Source: Geothrix limicola
GTDB lineage: Bacteria; Acidobacteriota; Holophagae; Holophagales; Holophagaceae
NCBI RefSeq assembly: GCF_030268085.1
Contig: NZ_BSDE01000001.1
Span: forward strand, 806,001-870,000
Length of the DNA stretch: 64,000 nucleotides
Reading direction: 5' to 3'
This document shows, piece after piece, positions 8,374 through 17,323 of this stretch. The position numbers and the translations under genes were made by a program. The first letter of the stretch is position 1, and the number at the start of each line of letters is the position of its first letter. The notes beneath the pieces were generated by a model. That model saw only the letters and a list, made by a program, of their open reading frames with translations. It was not told where the DNA came from and did not search any database.

Positions 8374-9996
8374 ATGACCACCCTCGCCCTCAAATACCGT
8401 CCCCGTCTGCTGTCCGACCTCGTGGGGCAGGAAGGCAGCGTGAAGGCCCTGGCCAACGCCCTGAAGCGGGCCAAGGAGAGCGGCCGGATCCATCAGGCTT
8501 ACCTCTTCGCGGGCGTGCGCGGCACGGGCAAGACGAGCACGGCGCGCATCCTGGCGCGGGCCCTGAACTGCGCCGAAGGCCCCACGGCCACGCCCTGTGG
8601 GGTCTGCGATCCCTGCCGGGCGGCTGAACAGCCCGACAGCAGCCTGGACATCGTCGAGATCGACGCCGCCAGCCGGGCCTCCGTGGCTGACGCGCGTGCG
8701 CTGCGCGAGCAGGTGCAGACGCGGCCCGCCTTCTGCCGATACCGCGTCTACATCATCGACGAAGTGCACATGCTCAGCACCGAGGCCTTCAACGCGCTGC
8801 TGAAGGTCATCGAAGAGCCACCGCCCCACGCCATCTTCGTGCTGGCCACCACCGAACTGCAGGACGTGCCCGACACCATCAAGAGCCGGGTGCAGATCTT
8901 CCCCTTCCGCCTGATCCCCGTGGGGCTCATCGAAAGCCGCCTGAAGCACGTCTGCGAGCAGGAGGGCGTCGAGGCCGAGGGCGGCAGCCTGCGCCTGGTG
9001 GCGGAAGCCGGCCAGGGCTCCATGCGCGACGCCCTCACCATCCTCGACCGCGTTATCGCCGCCGGTGACGGGAAGGTGCTGGAGGAGGCCGTCCGCGAGC
9101 AGCTGGGTATCGTCAGCGCCCACCTGGTGCAGGGCGTGATGTCGGCCCTGGCCATCGGCGATTCCGCCGCCCTGATGGAGGCCTGCCGCGAACTGACCGA
9201 TCAGGGCGCCGACTGGGCGACCTTCTGGCGGGAGCTGGTGCTGGCCTTCCGCGACCGGCTGGAGCAGGAGGCACGGGCCCAGCGGGGGCCGCAGGAGATG
9301 CTGCGCTGGGCGCGGATGCTCAATCTGCTGCTCAGCCGCGAACGCGATCTGCGCGACAGCAGCCTGCCCCGGGTGGTGGTGGAGCTGGCCCTGGTCACGG
9401 CCGCCCAGCTGCCCCATCTGGCCCCCCTGGATGCCCTGGTCTCCGGTGCCGCCAGCGCGGGCGCGCTTCCGCCCCGGCCGCCAAGTCCTCCCGCGGGCCC
9501 TCCACCGGTCCCTCATAGGGCCCCCCAGGTCGCGCCGGCGCCTGAGGGGCCTCGGAGGCCGGCTCCCGCAGCGGCTCCTGTCCCGGCTTCCTCTGCGCCC
9601 GCAGCTCGCCCGGCGATCCGCCCGGTTCCGGCCTCACCCGATCAGCTGCGCACGGCCTGCAGTGAGGCGCTGCGCCAGGCTCCGGGCCTGCGCGCCCTGG
9701 CCACGGCCCCGCAGATGGCGGCGGACCTGCGCTGGGAACCGCCCGTCCTTCGGTTCCGTTTTCCCGGCAACGTGCGCCACACGCTTCAGGATTTCGAGCG
9801 GGAGAAGGCGAGCCCGCACCTCCTGGAGGCCCTCGGCGGTGTGCTGCCGGGCCTGAAGGCCGTGGAGATCAGCTTCGACGAGCAGGGCGGGGCCGCAGCC
9901 GAGAAACCTGAGGATCGCCTCCGCCGCGAACCCGCCTTCCAGGAGCTGCTGCGCCTCAGCGGCGGCGAAGTGCTGGAGATCCGGCGCGAGGGCTGA
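8374..9996 (+). CDS. dnaX: DNA polymerase III subunit gamma/tau
   Basis: A 540-residue clamp-loader ATPase. Walker A is GVRGTGKTS near residue 45. The zinc cysteines follow in CAEG...CGVCDPC. Walker B is the DEVH box (IIDEVHML), the sensor 1 region is around residue 160, and the arginine-finger SRVQIFPF segment follows. A Pro/Ala-rich linker (about residues 365-425) separates the clamp-loader core from a C-terminal tau-like domain. The longest frame starts at 8158, but the family N-terminus (MTTLALKYRPRLLSDLVGQE) begins at 8374, which I use. I saw no A-rich slippery heptamer, so a gamma product by frameshift is not supported. The gene is divergent from gltB. Confidence 0.95.
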   Translation: MTTLALKYRPRLLSDLVGQEGSVKALANALKRAKESGRIHQAYLFAGVRGTGKTSTARILARALNCAEGPTATPCGVCDPCRAAEQPDSSLDIVEIDAASRASVADARALREQVQTRPAFCRYRVYIIDEVHMLSTEAFNALLKVIEEPPPHAIFVLATTELQDVPDTIKSRVQIFPFRLIPVGLIESRLKHVCEQEGVEAEGGSLRLVAEAGQGSMRDALTILDRVIAAGDGKVLEEAVREQLGIVSAHLVQGVMSALAIGDSAALMEACRELTDQGADWATFWRELVLAFRDRLEQEARAQRGPQEMLRWARMLNLLLSRERDLRDSSLPRVVVELALVTAAQLPHLAPLDALVSGAASAGALPPRPPSPPAGPPPVPHRAPQVAPAPEGPRRPAPAAAPVPASSAPAARPAIRPVPASPDQLRTACSEALRQAPGLRALATAPQMAADLRWEPPVLRFRFPGNVRHTLQDFEREKASPHLLEALGGVLPGLKAVEISFDEQGGAAAEKPEDRLRREPAFQELLRLSGGEVLEIRREG

Positions 9997-10023
9997 GGCC
10001 CTTTATGGATCAAAGAATGGAAT

Positions 10024-10136
10024 AAGCGGAGGTTTGCGGAGGAGCGGGGGAAAGCGGAGAAAAAAACCTTCTTGTCCTTCTCCGCTTTCCTCAGCAACTC
10101 TGCTTTCCTCCGCTTTAAAAATTCTTTTCTGTTTTT
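10024..10136 (+). terminator. Long imperfect hairpin with T-rich tail after dnaX
   Basis: Nested inverted repeats: an outer 9-bp pair AAGCGGAGG (10024-10032) with CCTCCGCTT (10107-10115), and an inner perfect 13-bp pair GGAAAGCGGAGAA (10049-10061) with TTCTCCGCTTTCC (10078-10090). A T-rich tract follows on the plus strand, so it should end dnaX transcription. The arms are built from repeated CTCCGCTTT-like words. Confidence 0.7.
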
Positions 10137-10158
10137 TGTCTCTAACGTGCCCGGCTGA

Positions 10159-10380
10159 TCACCCGCCTGACACCGGCGGCATGAGGGCCACTTCGTCGCC
10201 ATCCCGCAGGGGCGTGGCGCGGTCGGCGAAGGTCTGGTTGACGGCCAGCAGGGCGTCCTTGGGCAGCCGCTCGAACCGCGGGTCCATCAGCAGGTCCCCG
10301 AGGGTGGCCGCCGTGGCGCAGGTCTGCTCGGTGAATCCGAGCAGGTCGCGGTAGCGGGCAAAGCATTTCACCGTGAGCAT
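10159..10380 (-). CDS. moaD: MoaD/ThiS-family sulfur carrier protein
   Basis: A 73-residue beta-grasp protein ending in Gly-Gly (PVSGG), the residue that is adenylated and thiocarboxylated. The N-terminal TVKCFARYRDLLGF block and the DGDEVALMPPVSGG ending match MoaD, the small subunit of molybdopterin synthase, better than ThiS. It lies 46 bases downstream of tamB on the same strand, with GGAG about 7 bases before the ATG. The large subunit MoaE and the other moa genes are not in the window, so its partner must be elsewhere. Confidence 0.8.
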   Translation of the reverse strand: MLTVKCFARYRDLLGFTEQTCATAATLGDLLMDPRFERLPKDALLAVNQTFADRATPLRDGDEVALMPPVSGG

Positions 10381-10426
10381 GCGTGTCTCCGCTCCCAGAC
10401 TACAACGCGGTCTGGTCCCGCACGAC

Positions 10427-13400
10427 CTACTTGGGGCTCCAGGTGTGGCGGATCTCCCCGGATGGGTCGAGGCCGCCGCTGCCCTTGCTGGCGCCGAGCT
10501 GGAGGATGACGTTGCCGAAGCGCCACTCGATCTGGCCGGAGGTGATGCTCAGTTCGCCGCTCTTCTTGTGGGACATGACGAAGGCGCTGCGCTGACCCAG
10601 GAGGTTGACGCTCTTGCCCATGGTGACCTCCGTTTCGGTGCTGCCCAGGGTCGTCGTGCGCACGGCGACGTTCACGCGGTCGAGGCCCAGGGTGCGTCGC
10701 AGCTGCTCCTGGAAGGGGGCGAAGGCGAGGGTCGTGATGAGGCCGGAACCGGCGCTGGCCAGGCCCGAGGTGATGGCGCCCTGCGTGGCCCCCGAGGAGG
10801 CTCCGGCGGTGCCGACGTTGGCCACGTTGCCAGGGTTGATGAGGATGGCGACGATCTCATCCTGGCGCAGGCTGGGGATGGAGGTCGGCACGATGGTCAG
10901 GTTGCTCAGGGTGCCGCGGATGTCGAGGTTCACCGTATAGCCGGGGATGGAGCTCACGCTGCCCTGAAGGTTGATGGCGGGGTCCAGGGGCCTGGATTCG
11001 GAGAAGGCGAGGGAGCCGCGGTCCACCACCATGTCGCCGGCCGGGAAGATGTTGGTGACCCGGCCCCCGGGCTGGAAGATCATCGTGCCCTTGGGCACGG
11101 GATGGCCGAGGGTGCCGAGCACCTGGAAGGGGCCCTCGGTGCGGCCCTCCAGCTTCAGGAGGTTGGTATCGAAGCTCCAGGGCGTGCGGAGGTCCAGGTC
11201 CAGGTCCAGGCGGATCCTTTCGAGGGGATCGTCCAGATCCAACCCGGTCAGGCCCCCGCTGTCGCTGAGGGCGCTGCGCAGGATCAGGTCCGCGAGCTTC
11301 ACTTCGGACTGGTAGCTCAGGCGGTCGGCGCGCAGCTTCCCTTTGAGCACGCCGCTTTCCTCGGTGCCGTTGAGGGTGGCCTGGAGGCTGCCCTGCAGGT
11401 CCAACCCGTCGGGCACATCCCGCAGCTGGAAGTTGGAAAGGGTGGCCTTCAGGGCGTAGGCCTCCAGCCCGCCGAGCCGCCAGGTGGCCGCCCCGCTGGC
11501 TTTCAGATCCCCATGGGCCAGGGTCCCGCGCACGGGGTTCTCTTCGGAAACCGCCAGGGTCCGATCCTTCAGGATGACCGAGGCCTGGATGTCCTCGGCG
11601 CCCTGATACCCGCGCAGGCTCATCTGGCCCTTCTCCAGGGACAGGGTTCCGTCCAGCAGGGGATCGAAGTAGGTGCCGTGCATCAGCAGGTCGAAGCGGC
11701 TGGTGCCGTGGACGCTCAGTTCGGACAGCAGGCTGTAATCGTCCACCTCCATGACCCGGTCCAGGATCGATTTCATGTGGGCGAGGTCCGCCGATCCCTG
11801 GGTCCGAAGCGATAGGGGAACCGAACTCGTGAAGGGCAGGCTGCCGGAGAGGTGCAGTTGCGCGGCCTGGGACGTCTGCTGCGAGGCGGGGCCACGCCCG
11901 CCGCCCTCCAGGCTGAGATCCACCGCCACGCCCTGTGCGGTGCCCCGCAGGTTCGAGGGGCCCACCTGGTGCAGTTCGAAGGCTCCGAATTGCGCGGCCA
12001 GGTCGTCCAGGGAGCCGGTCCAGGCGAGCTCGCCTCCATGCTTCCAGCGGCCCTTGGCCTTGGCGGAAAGGCGAAGATCCTCGAGCAGGTCATCGGACAG
12101 CCCCTGGGCCAGCACGTCGGTGTGTGCGCTTTCGGGGGACACGTTGAGGCTCGCCTCGCCTGCGAGATCCTGGCCCTCCTGGCGGGCCCTGAGTTCGAGC
12201 AGGGGCCGGGTCATGCCTTCGAAACCGAGCTGGCCTTCGAGGCGGCCGCGCTCCAATTGGGCCCGGCCCTCCAGGCCTTCGACACTGCGCTCGCCGAAGA
12301 AGATCCGGCCCCGGCTCAGGGAGACCCGCCCCTCGGGGAGTTCCAGGTCCCCGAAGGCTTTGGTGATGGGACCGAGCAGCCTGGCCTGCACCTGGGATTG
12401 GATATGCGGCCCGGGCAGCGCCAGCAGCTGGGAATCCAGGCGGCCCTCCAGGTCCACCCACCAGGTCCAGTGCTTGAAATCCATGTCGGCCCGTCCGGTG
12501 AGGGCCAGCGACCCCTCAGGCGACCGGTCGCCCTGGCCCAGTCGATCAGGCCCTTCGGCAATTCGCGTGTCCGACAGCCTCATTCGGAGAGTGTCCAGAT
12601 CCATCCAGAAGTCCGAGGAGGCCGCTGGAATTTTGATTCCGTACGTTTCTCCTGATTCGACTTGGGCTGATCCAGTCATGAGGATATGGTCGTAGGGCCC
12701 CCAAAGGCGCACCCACCCGCTTCCGATTCCCGTGATGGGCAGGTCCTTTCCCGATTCGTCCTTCAGGTCCGCCGCCCGGAGTCCTTCGGCGGCGGGGAGT
12801 TTGAAGGCGGTGAAGCACATGTCCATCTGCGGCTGTCCGGGCGCCGTCCGGGCCCAGGTGAGCCAGATGTCGCCTCCGCCCCGGCCGGTCTCCTTCACCA
12901 GGTCGATGTCCTTGATCCAAAGGTCCGAACCGCGGATCTCGACCGTCTTCGCCAAGACACTGTCCGCGTGGGCGCCATGCCAGCGCGGATGGTCCACCTC
13001 AGCGGACCCATCCAATTCGAGACCGGCCTTCCGGCTCCAGCGCACCTTGGCCTGGGCCCGGGTCTGGCCTTCCATGTCCAGATCCACGACCTTCCAGGCA
13101 CGCAGCGCCTCGGCGACCTGATCGGCGCCGACTTCGGCGCTCCCTTCGGCGTCCAATTGGGTGAGACCCCGGGCGTCCAGCGTGGCCCAGCCCGTGCCGT
13201 TCACCTTCAGGGCCTCAAGGTCCAGGTTCAGGCGCTTCAAGGTGGCGCGGCCCCGTTCGAGGGTGGCCTCCAGGCCGCCGGCCTCCAGGCCCCGTTGGGA
13301 GAGGGTCGCCTGGAGCGAGGCCTGCCAGTGGTCCAGGTGCCCGGCGGTTTCGATGGCCTCCGGCCCCTTGACCTGGGCCTGTATGGCGCCCCGGACGCCC

Positions 13401-14539
13401 TTCAATTCCGGCACGCGGAGGGCGCGTCCCACGGCCTCCAGATCGAGGTTCTTGCCTTGGAGCGTGGCCTGCACCGGCGCATGGCGGGACCAGTTGCCCT
13501 GCGCCTCCAGCTCGCCCTGGGAGGAGGCCCAGCGCAGATGATCCAGGTGGACCCGGTCGAGCCCCCCGCTGCCCTTCACATCCAGATTGCCGGGAAGGAA
13601 GACGCCGGCGGCCGGGCGCAGGTCCTGGCCGTCGGCCGCGAAGGTCCATTTGGGCTGGGTCAGCGGGCCCTGGAGCGTGCCCGTGAAGTCCAGGTCGCCG
13701 GTCAGGGGAGGGCGCTGGGTTCCGCTCCAGCGCGAGACCCAGCGTGAGACTTGGGCCAGGTCCAGCACGCCCTTCAGGCGGGCGTCGATTCGGCCTGCGG
13801 ACGGCGGCGTTCCGGTTTCGATCCGGCCGTTGAGGCGGGCCTGGCTTTCACCGAGGCGGAGGTAGGCCTCCTGGATGGAAGCGGAGGGTTCGGAGACCTC
13901 GCCGTTCAGGTCCAGCCGGCCCTTCTCCCAGCCGCCCGGGCCCTTGACCGACAGGTGGGCGCCCGTCAGGTCCACCCGCACATGGTTGGGCCCGAGGCCC
14001 GTCGCCTTCACATCGAACTGGTAGTGCAGGGCCGGAATACCCCGCACGGGCTCGGGCACGTCGATCTCGCCGCCCGTGAGGCTGAAGTAGTCCAGCCGGA
14101 ACTGGGGCAGAGGGCCCTTCCGCGGGGGATGCTCCTTGAGCTTGATGGCAGCGAGCCCGGCTTCGGTCAGGCGCAGGTGGGGATGCTCCAGGCGGATCAA
14201 GTACAGGTGGTGGGTCGGACTGAGCAGGGACCAGAGATCGGCGTGGACCTCGGCCCGCTTGATGGTCAGCAGGTCCCCGCCGAGCTGGATGTCCTGGAGC
14301 ACGAGGGAGCCTCCGGCCGGGCGAAGCTCGATGTGTCCGATGGCCAGAGGCAGCCCCGTCTCATCCCGGACGATCGCGTCCAGCTGGCGCACGGTCCAGC
14401 GGAGCACCGCGGGCCGGGAGGCGATCCAGGGCAGGACGTTGAAGAGGGTGCCGCCGGCGACGAGGGCGTAGGACACCCGGCGGACCCACCTTCGCCCCCA
14501 GAGCCGTTTCACCGCGTCCTTGGTGGGATGCCACACCAT
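10427..14539 (-). CDS. tamB: TamB-like translocation/assembly (AsmA-like) protein
   Basis: A 1370-residue envelope protein. There is a single N-terminal membrane anchor at about residues 18-42 after a basic stretch. A very long chain of repetitive beta-strand segments follows (GxLxxxG patterns, LDGTLSLEKGQMSLRG), as in the AsmA-like/TamB lipid-transfer family. The C-terminal DUF490/TamB domain is recognisable (LINPGNVANVG, FQEQLRRTLGLDRVNV, then TEVTMGKSVNLLGQ and a final strand near RHTWSPK). The family spans the periplasm and works in outer-membrane protein assembly or phospholipid transport. Its start codon overlaps the stop of the upstream kinase gene (ATGA), so the two are translationally coupled. 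No TamA/Omp85 gene is next to it. Confidence 0.88.
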   Translation of the reverse strand: MVWHPTKDAVKRLWGRRWVRRVSYALVAGGTLFNVLPWIASRPAVLRWTVRQLDAIVRDETGLPLAIGHIELRPAGGSLVLQDIQLGGDLLTIKRAEVHADLWSLLSPTHHLYLIRLEHPHLRLTEAGLAAIKLKEHPPRKGPLPQFRLDYFSLTGGEIDVPEPVRGIPALHYQFDVKATGLGPNHVRVDLTGAHLSVKGPGGWEKGRLDLNGEVSEPSASIQEAYLRLGESQARLNGRIETGTPPSAGRIDARLKGVLDLAQVSRWVSRWSGTQRPPLTGDLDFTGTLQGPLTQPKWTFAADGQDLRPAAGVFLPGNLDVKGSGGLDRVHLDHLRWASSQGELEAQGNWSRHAPVQATLQGKNLDLEAVGRALRVPELKGVRGAIQAQVKGPEAIETAGHLDHWQASLQATLSQRGLEAGGLEATLERGRATLKRLNLDLEALKVNGTGWATLDARGLTQLDAEGSAEVGADQVAEALRAWKVVDLDMEGQTRAQAKVRWSRKAGLELDGSAEVDHPRWHGAHADSVLAKTVEIRGSDLWIKDIDLVKETGRGGGDIWLTWARTAPGQPQMDMCFTAFKLPAAEGLRAADLKDESGKDLPITGIGSGWVRLWGPYDHILMTGSAQVESGETYGIKIPAASSDFWMDLDTLRMRLSDTRIAEGPDRLGQGDRSPEGSLALTGRADMDFKHWTWWVDLEGRLDSQLLALPGPHIQSQVQARLLGPITKAFGDLELPEGRVSLSRGRIFFGERSVEGLEGRAQLERGRLEGQLGFEGMTRPLLELRARQEGQDLAGEASLNVSPESAHTDVLAQGLSDDLLEDLRLSAKAKGRWKHGGELAWTGSLDDLAAQFGAFELHQVGPSNLRGTAQGVAVDLSLEGGGRGPASQQTSQAAQLHLSGSLPFTSSVPLSLRTQGSADLAHMKSILDRVMEVDDYSLLSELSVHGTSRFDLLMHGTYFDPLLDGTLSLEKGQMSLRGYQGAEDIQASVILKDRTLAVSEENPVRGTLAHGDLKASGAATWRLGGLEAYALKATLSNFQLRDVPDGLDLQGSLQATLNGTEESGVLKGKLRADRLSYQSEVKLADLILRSALSDSGGLTGLDLDDPLERIRLDLDLDLRTPWSFDTNLLKLEGRTEGPFQVLGTLGHPVPKGTMIFQPGGRVTNIFPAGDMVVDRGSLAFSESRPLDPAINLQGSVSSIPGYTVNLDIRGTLSNLTIVPTSIPSLRQDEIVAILINPGNVANVGTAGASSGATQGAITSGLASAGSGLITTLAFAPFQEQLRRTLGLDRVNVAVRTTTLGSTETEVTMGKSVNLLGQRSAFVMSHKKSGELSITSGQIEWRFGNVILQLGASKGSGGLDPSGEIRHTWSPK

Positions 14540-15507
14540 CAGTTCTTTTCGCCGCAGTTCGGGCAGACCATGGCCATGCGGGGCAGCTGCCGGTAGCAGA
14601 AGCGGCAGAGCCGCGATTGGGTGGCGGCGCGAAGGGTGGGATGGGGGCCGGAAGTGGTCGTCGACAGGACCGCCGTGCCGAGGGGGCGGGTCTCGCGGGC
14701 GACGTTGTCCTTCAGGCGACGGAGAGCCTCCAGCAGGGCCTGGGCGGAGAGGAAGCGCTCACCCAGGTTGACGGCGAGGGCCTTCATCACCACCTCGGAG
14801 AAGGCCTTCGGCACGATGGGGTTGCGCAGGTGCGGCGGCACGATCTGCTGGCTGGTGAGGGCCTGGGCGATCTTCAGGGGATCGGCGTCGTAGAAGGGCA
14901 CGGTGCCGGTGAGCATTTCGTAGAGCGTGATGCCCAGGGACCAGAGGTCGGACTGGAACACCGCGCGGCCCCGGAAATGCTCGGGTGCCATGTAGGGGGG
15001 CGAGCCGATGCGCGTGGGCGCGTAGGGCACGTGCTGCATCTCCAGCACGCGGGAGGTGCCGAAATCCGTGACCTTGGCGACGCCGTCCCGGTTCACCAGG
15101 ATGTTGGCCGGGCGCAGGTCGCGGTGGAGGATCTGGTGCCCGTGGGCGAAGGCGATGGCGCTGCAAACATCGAGCCCGATTTCGAGCGCACGGGTGGGCG
15201 GCAGCGAGCGCTCGCGGCGGATGAAGCGGTCGAGCCCCTCGCCCTCCACGTATTCGAGCACCATGAAGAAGATGCCGTTCTTCCGCTCGACGGTGATGAG
15301 TTCGACGATGTTCGGATGCTTCAGGCCCGCCATGATGCGCGGCTCCTTCAGCAGGTCCACGATCTCGTCCTGCTGCTGGTGGGGCACCTTCAGCGCCACC
15401 TTGCGGTTCACCCATGTGTCCATGGCCAGGTACACGGCGCCGAATCCGCCGGAACCGAGGCGGTCCAGGATCTGGTATTTGCCCAGGGTCTGGTCCTTGG
15501 AAAGCAC
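14539..15507 (-). CDS. Ser/Thr protein kinase with C-terminal zinc ribbon
   Basis: A 322-residue soluble Hanks-type kinase. The glycine loop is GSGGFGAVY near residue 18, the VALKVP lysine follows, the catalytic loop reads HRDLRPANIL (Arg where Lys is usual), and the magnesium loop is VTDFGTSRV. The activation segment continues with GSPPYMAPEHF. The extreme C-terminus is a four-cysteine ribbon (CRFCYRQLP...CPNCGEKN) with no transmembrane helix, so the kinase is cytoplasmic. It is coupled by ATGA to tamB, which hints that it affects envelope assembly or is co-regulated with it. Its substrate cannot be read from sequence. Confidence 0.9.
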   Translation of the reverse strand: MLSKDQTLGKYQILDRLGSGGFGAVYLAMDTWVNRKVALKVPHQQQDEIVDLLKEPRIMAGLKHPNIVELITVERKNGIFFMVLEYVEGEGLDRFIRRERSLPPTRALEIGLDVCSAIAFAHGHQILHRDLRPANILVNRDGVAKVTDFGTSRVLEMQHVPYAPTRIGSPPYMAPEHFRGRAVFQSDLWSLGITLYEMLTGTVPFYDADPLKIAQALTSQQIVPPHLRNPIVPKAFSEVVMKALAVNLGERFLSAQALLEALRRLKDNVARETRPLGTAVLSTTTSGPHPTLRAATQSRLCRFCYRQLPRMAMVCPNCGEKN

Positions 15508-15582
15508 GGGGGGAGGCTCCGAAGCGATGGATTCAGCATGACCGAAACCCGCGGCACATCCTAGTGCGGCGAGGTGCGGTTC

Positions 15583-17202
15583 CTAATCGAAGATGCGGTC
15601 GAAGAGGGAATCCCGGTCCTCCCAGGCGCCGATCAGGTGGCGGATCCTGGGCGATGCCTCGACGCCCATGCTGTAGGCGCGGCGGAAGACGGCCCGATCC
15701 TCCACCGTGGCGCGGTGGTGCTGGCGCAGGTGCTCGCCCCAGCTGGAGCTGAGGAAGCTTTCGACGAAACGGATCTGGCCGGGCTCGGGCTGGGCCAGGT
15801 CGTGGAAGAGCGACCAGCGCACGGCGCCATCCCGGATGCGGATGCGGCGGACCTCTCGCATGGCCTCCTGGAAGGCCGCCTTGCGATCCTCGGGCACGAG
15901 GTACTCCAGCACCGTGAGGATCGGGCCCTCGTCGGGATGGATGGATTCGGGGGCGTGGGGCTTCTGGCGATGGGGGCTCAGATCCATGGGCTCGTCCAGG
16001 GCCTGGATCTTCAGGCGCGCCGTGGCGGCGAGCAGCAGCCACATGCCGATGCCCGCCGCGGCGAAGGCGGTGTGGATGCCGCGGTGCTCGCCCACCCAGC
16101 CCCAGAAGGCCGCGCCGCCCGCCATGGCGCCGCCCCAGACCGTGATGTAGACGCCCAGGGCCCGCGCCCTCACCCAGGAAGGCACGGAGAGCTGGACGCC
16201 CGTGTTGCAGGTACTGAGCACCGTCAGCCAGCCGCCCCCGCAGACGAGGAGGATGAGGGCCACCGGAATGGCGTGGACGACGAAGGCGAGGCCCAGCAGG
16301 CCTGTGGCGAAGGTGGCCGTGGCCAGCGCCAGCAGCTGATTGGGGCTGATGCGGGCCTTGAGGGCCGGCAGCAGGAGCGTGGCCGTGACGGCGCCCACGC
16401 CGGTGCAGCCCAGCAGCAGACCGAAGGCCGAAGATCCCAGGTGCAGGTGGTGGATGGCCAGGGTGGGCAGGAGTGAGAAGATCGGCCCCCCAAAGAAGAC
16501 GAAGCCGCCGCCCCGCAGCAGGATGATCTGGAGCACCGTGCGGTGGCGCGTGTAGCGGAGCCCGACCTTCATGGCGGCGCTGAACCGCTCGGCGGGCAGG
16601 TCGGTGGTGGTGGGCTGGCGCTTCCAGCTCTTGAAGACCGCGAGCACGCCGAGGAAGGAGACGGCGTTGAGGGCGAAGGCCCAGGTGGGCCCCAGCCAGC
16701 CCACCACCAGGCCGCCCAAGGCGGGACCCACGGCGCGGCTCACGTTGAACCCGGCGCTATTGAGTGCCACGCCGGCGGCGATCTGATCCTTCGGCACCAG
16801 GTCGGGCACCGAGGCCTGCCAGGCCGGGGCGTTGAGCGCGGCCCCCACGCCCAGCAGCAGGGACATGGAGATGAGCACGCCCGGTGTCACGAGATGCAGG
16901 GCGGAAAGGATGGCCATGGCCGTGGCTGCCGACAGCATCCAGGTCTGGGTGAGCAGGAGCATCCGCCGCCGGTCCACGATGTCGGCGATGGCGCCGGCGG
17001 GCATGGAGAGGATCAGCATGGGCAGGGTGGCCCCGGTCTCGATGAGGCTCATGAGTAGCGGGGAGCGGGTGAGCTCGGCCATGAGCCACTTCTCGCCGAC
17101 GCTCTGCACCCAGGTGCCCACGTTCGAGGCCATGGCCGCGATCCAGATGGCCAGGAAGAGGCGGTTGCGAAGGGGTGCGAAAGGGCTTCTGGCTTCGGTC
17201 AC
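15583..17202 (-). CDS. MFS_3-type exporter with soluble C-terminal domain
   Basis: A 539-residue major-facilitator protein. About 12 hydrophobic segments occupy residues 18-400, starting LRNRLFLAIWIAAMASNVGTW, with the MFS loop AGAIADIVDRRR. The closest pattern is the EntS/MFS_3 transmembrane secretion effector group. After the last helix a soluble tail of about 130 residues begins near DEGPILTVLEYLVPEDR and includes RWSLFHDLAQPEPGQIRFVESF; it looks like a ferredoxin-fold dimeric alpha-beta barrel as seen in many MFS_3 proteins. The start codon is GTG with no strong ribosome site. The exported compound is unknown. Confidence 0.85.
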   Translation of the reverse strand: MTEARSPFAPLRNRLFLAIWIAAMASNVGTWVQSVGEKWLMAELTRSPLLMSLIETGATLPMLILSMPAGAIADIVDRRRMLLLTQTWMLSAATAMAILSALHLVTPGVLISMSLLLGVGAALNAPAWQASVPDLVPKDQIAAGVALNSAGFNVSRAVGPALGGLVVGWLGPTWAFALNAVSFLGVLAVFKSWKRQPTTTDLPAERFSAAMKVGLRYTRHRTVLQIILLRGGGFVFFGGPIFSLLPTLAIHHLHLGSSAFGLLLGCTGVGAVTATLLLPALKARISPNQLLALATATFATGLLGLAFVVHAIPVALILLVCGGGWLTVLSTCNTGVQLSVPSWVRARALGVYITVWGGAMAGGAAFWGWVGEHRGIHTAFAAAGIGMWLLLAATARLKIQALDEPMDLSPHRQKPHAPESIHPDEGPILTVLEYLVPEDRKAAFQEAMREVRRIRIRDGAVRWSLFHDLAQPEPGQIRFVESFLSSSWGEHLRQHHRATVEDRAVFRRAYSMGVEASPRIRHLIGAWEDRDSLFDRIFD

Positions 17203-17253
17203 AGGTTCAGGCTATCCGGTCCGGGGAGGGAAATACACCTCATGACGAGGCAT

Positions 17254-17298
17254 GAAAAAGAAAGCGCGCAGGGAGGAGAACCTCTCGCTGCGCGCTTT
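17254..17298 (-). terminator. Rho-independent terminator of rpoD
   Basis: Perfect 11-bp stem AAAGCGCGCAG (17261-17271) with CTGCGCGCTTT (17288-17298), extended inside by GAGG/CCTC. Read on the minus strand it is followed by TTTCTTTTT, a standard intrinsic terminator 26 bases after the rpoD stop. Confidence 0.9.
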
Positions 17299-17323
17299 CG
17301 CGGTTCGGTGTGCCGGCGGCGGG

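Noticed and set aside
8374-9996. Programmed frameshift for a short gamma form of DnaX.
   Set aside because: No A-rich slippery heptamer or following hairpin is visible in the right place.
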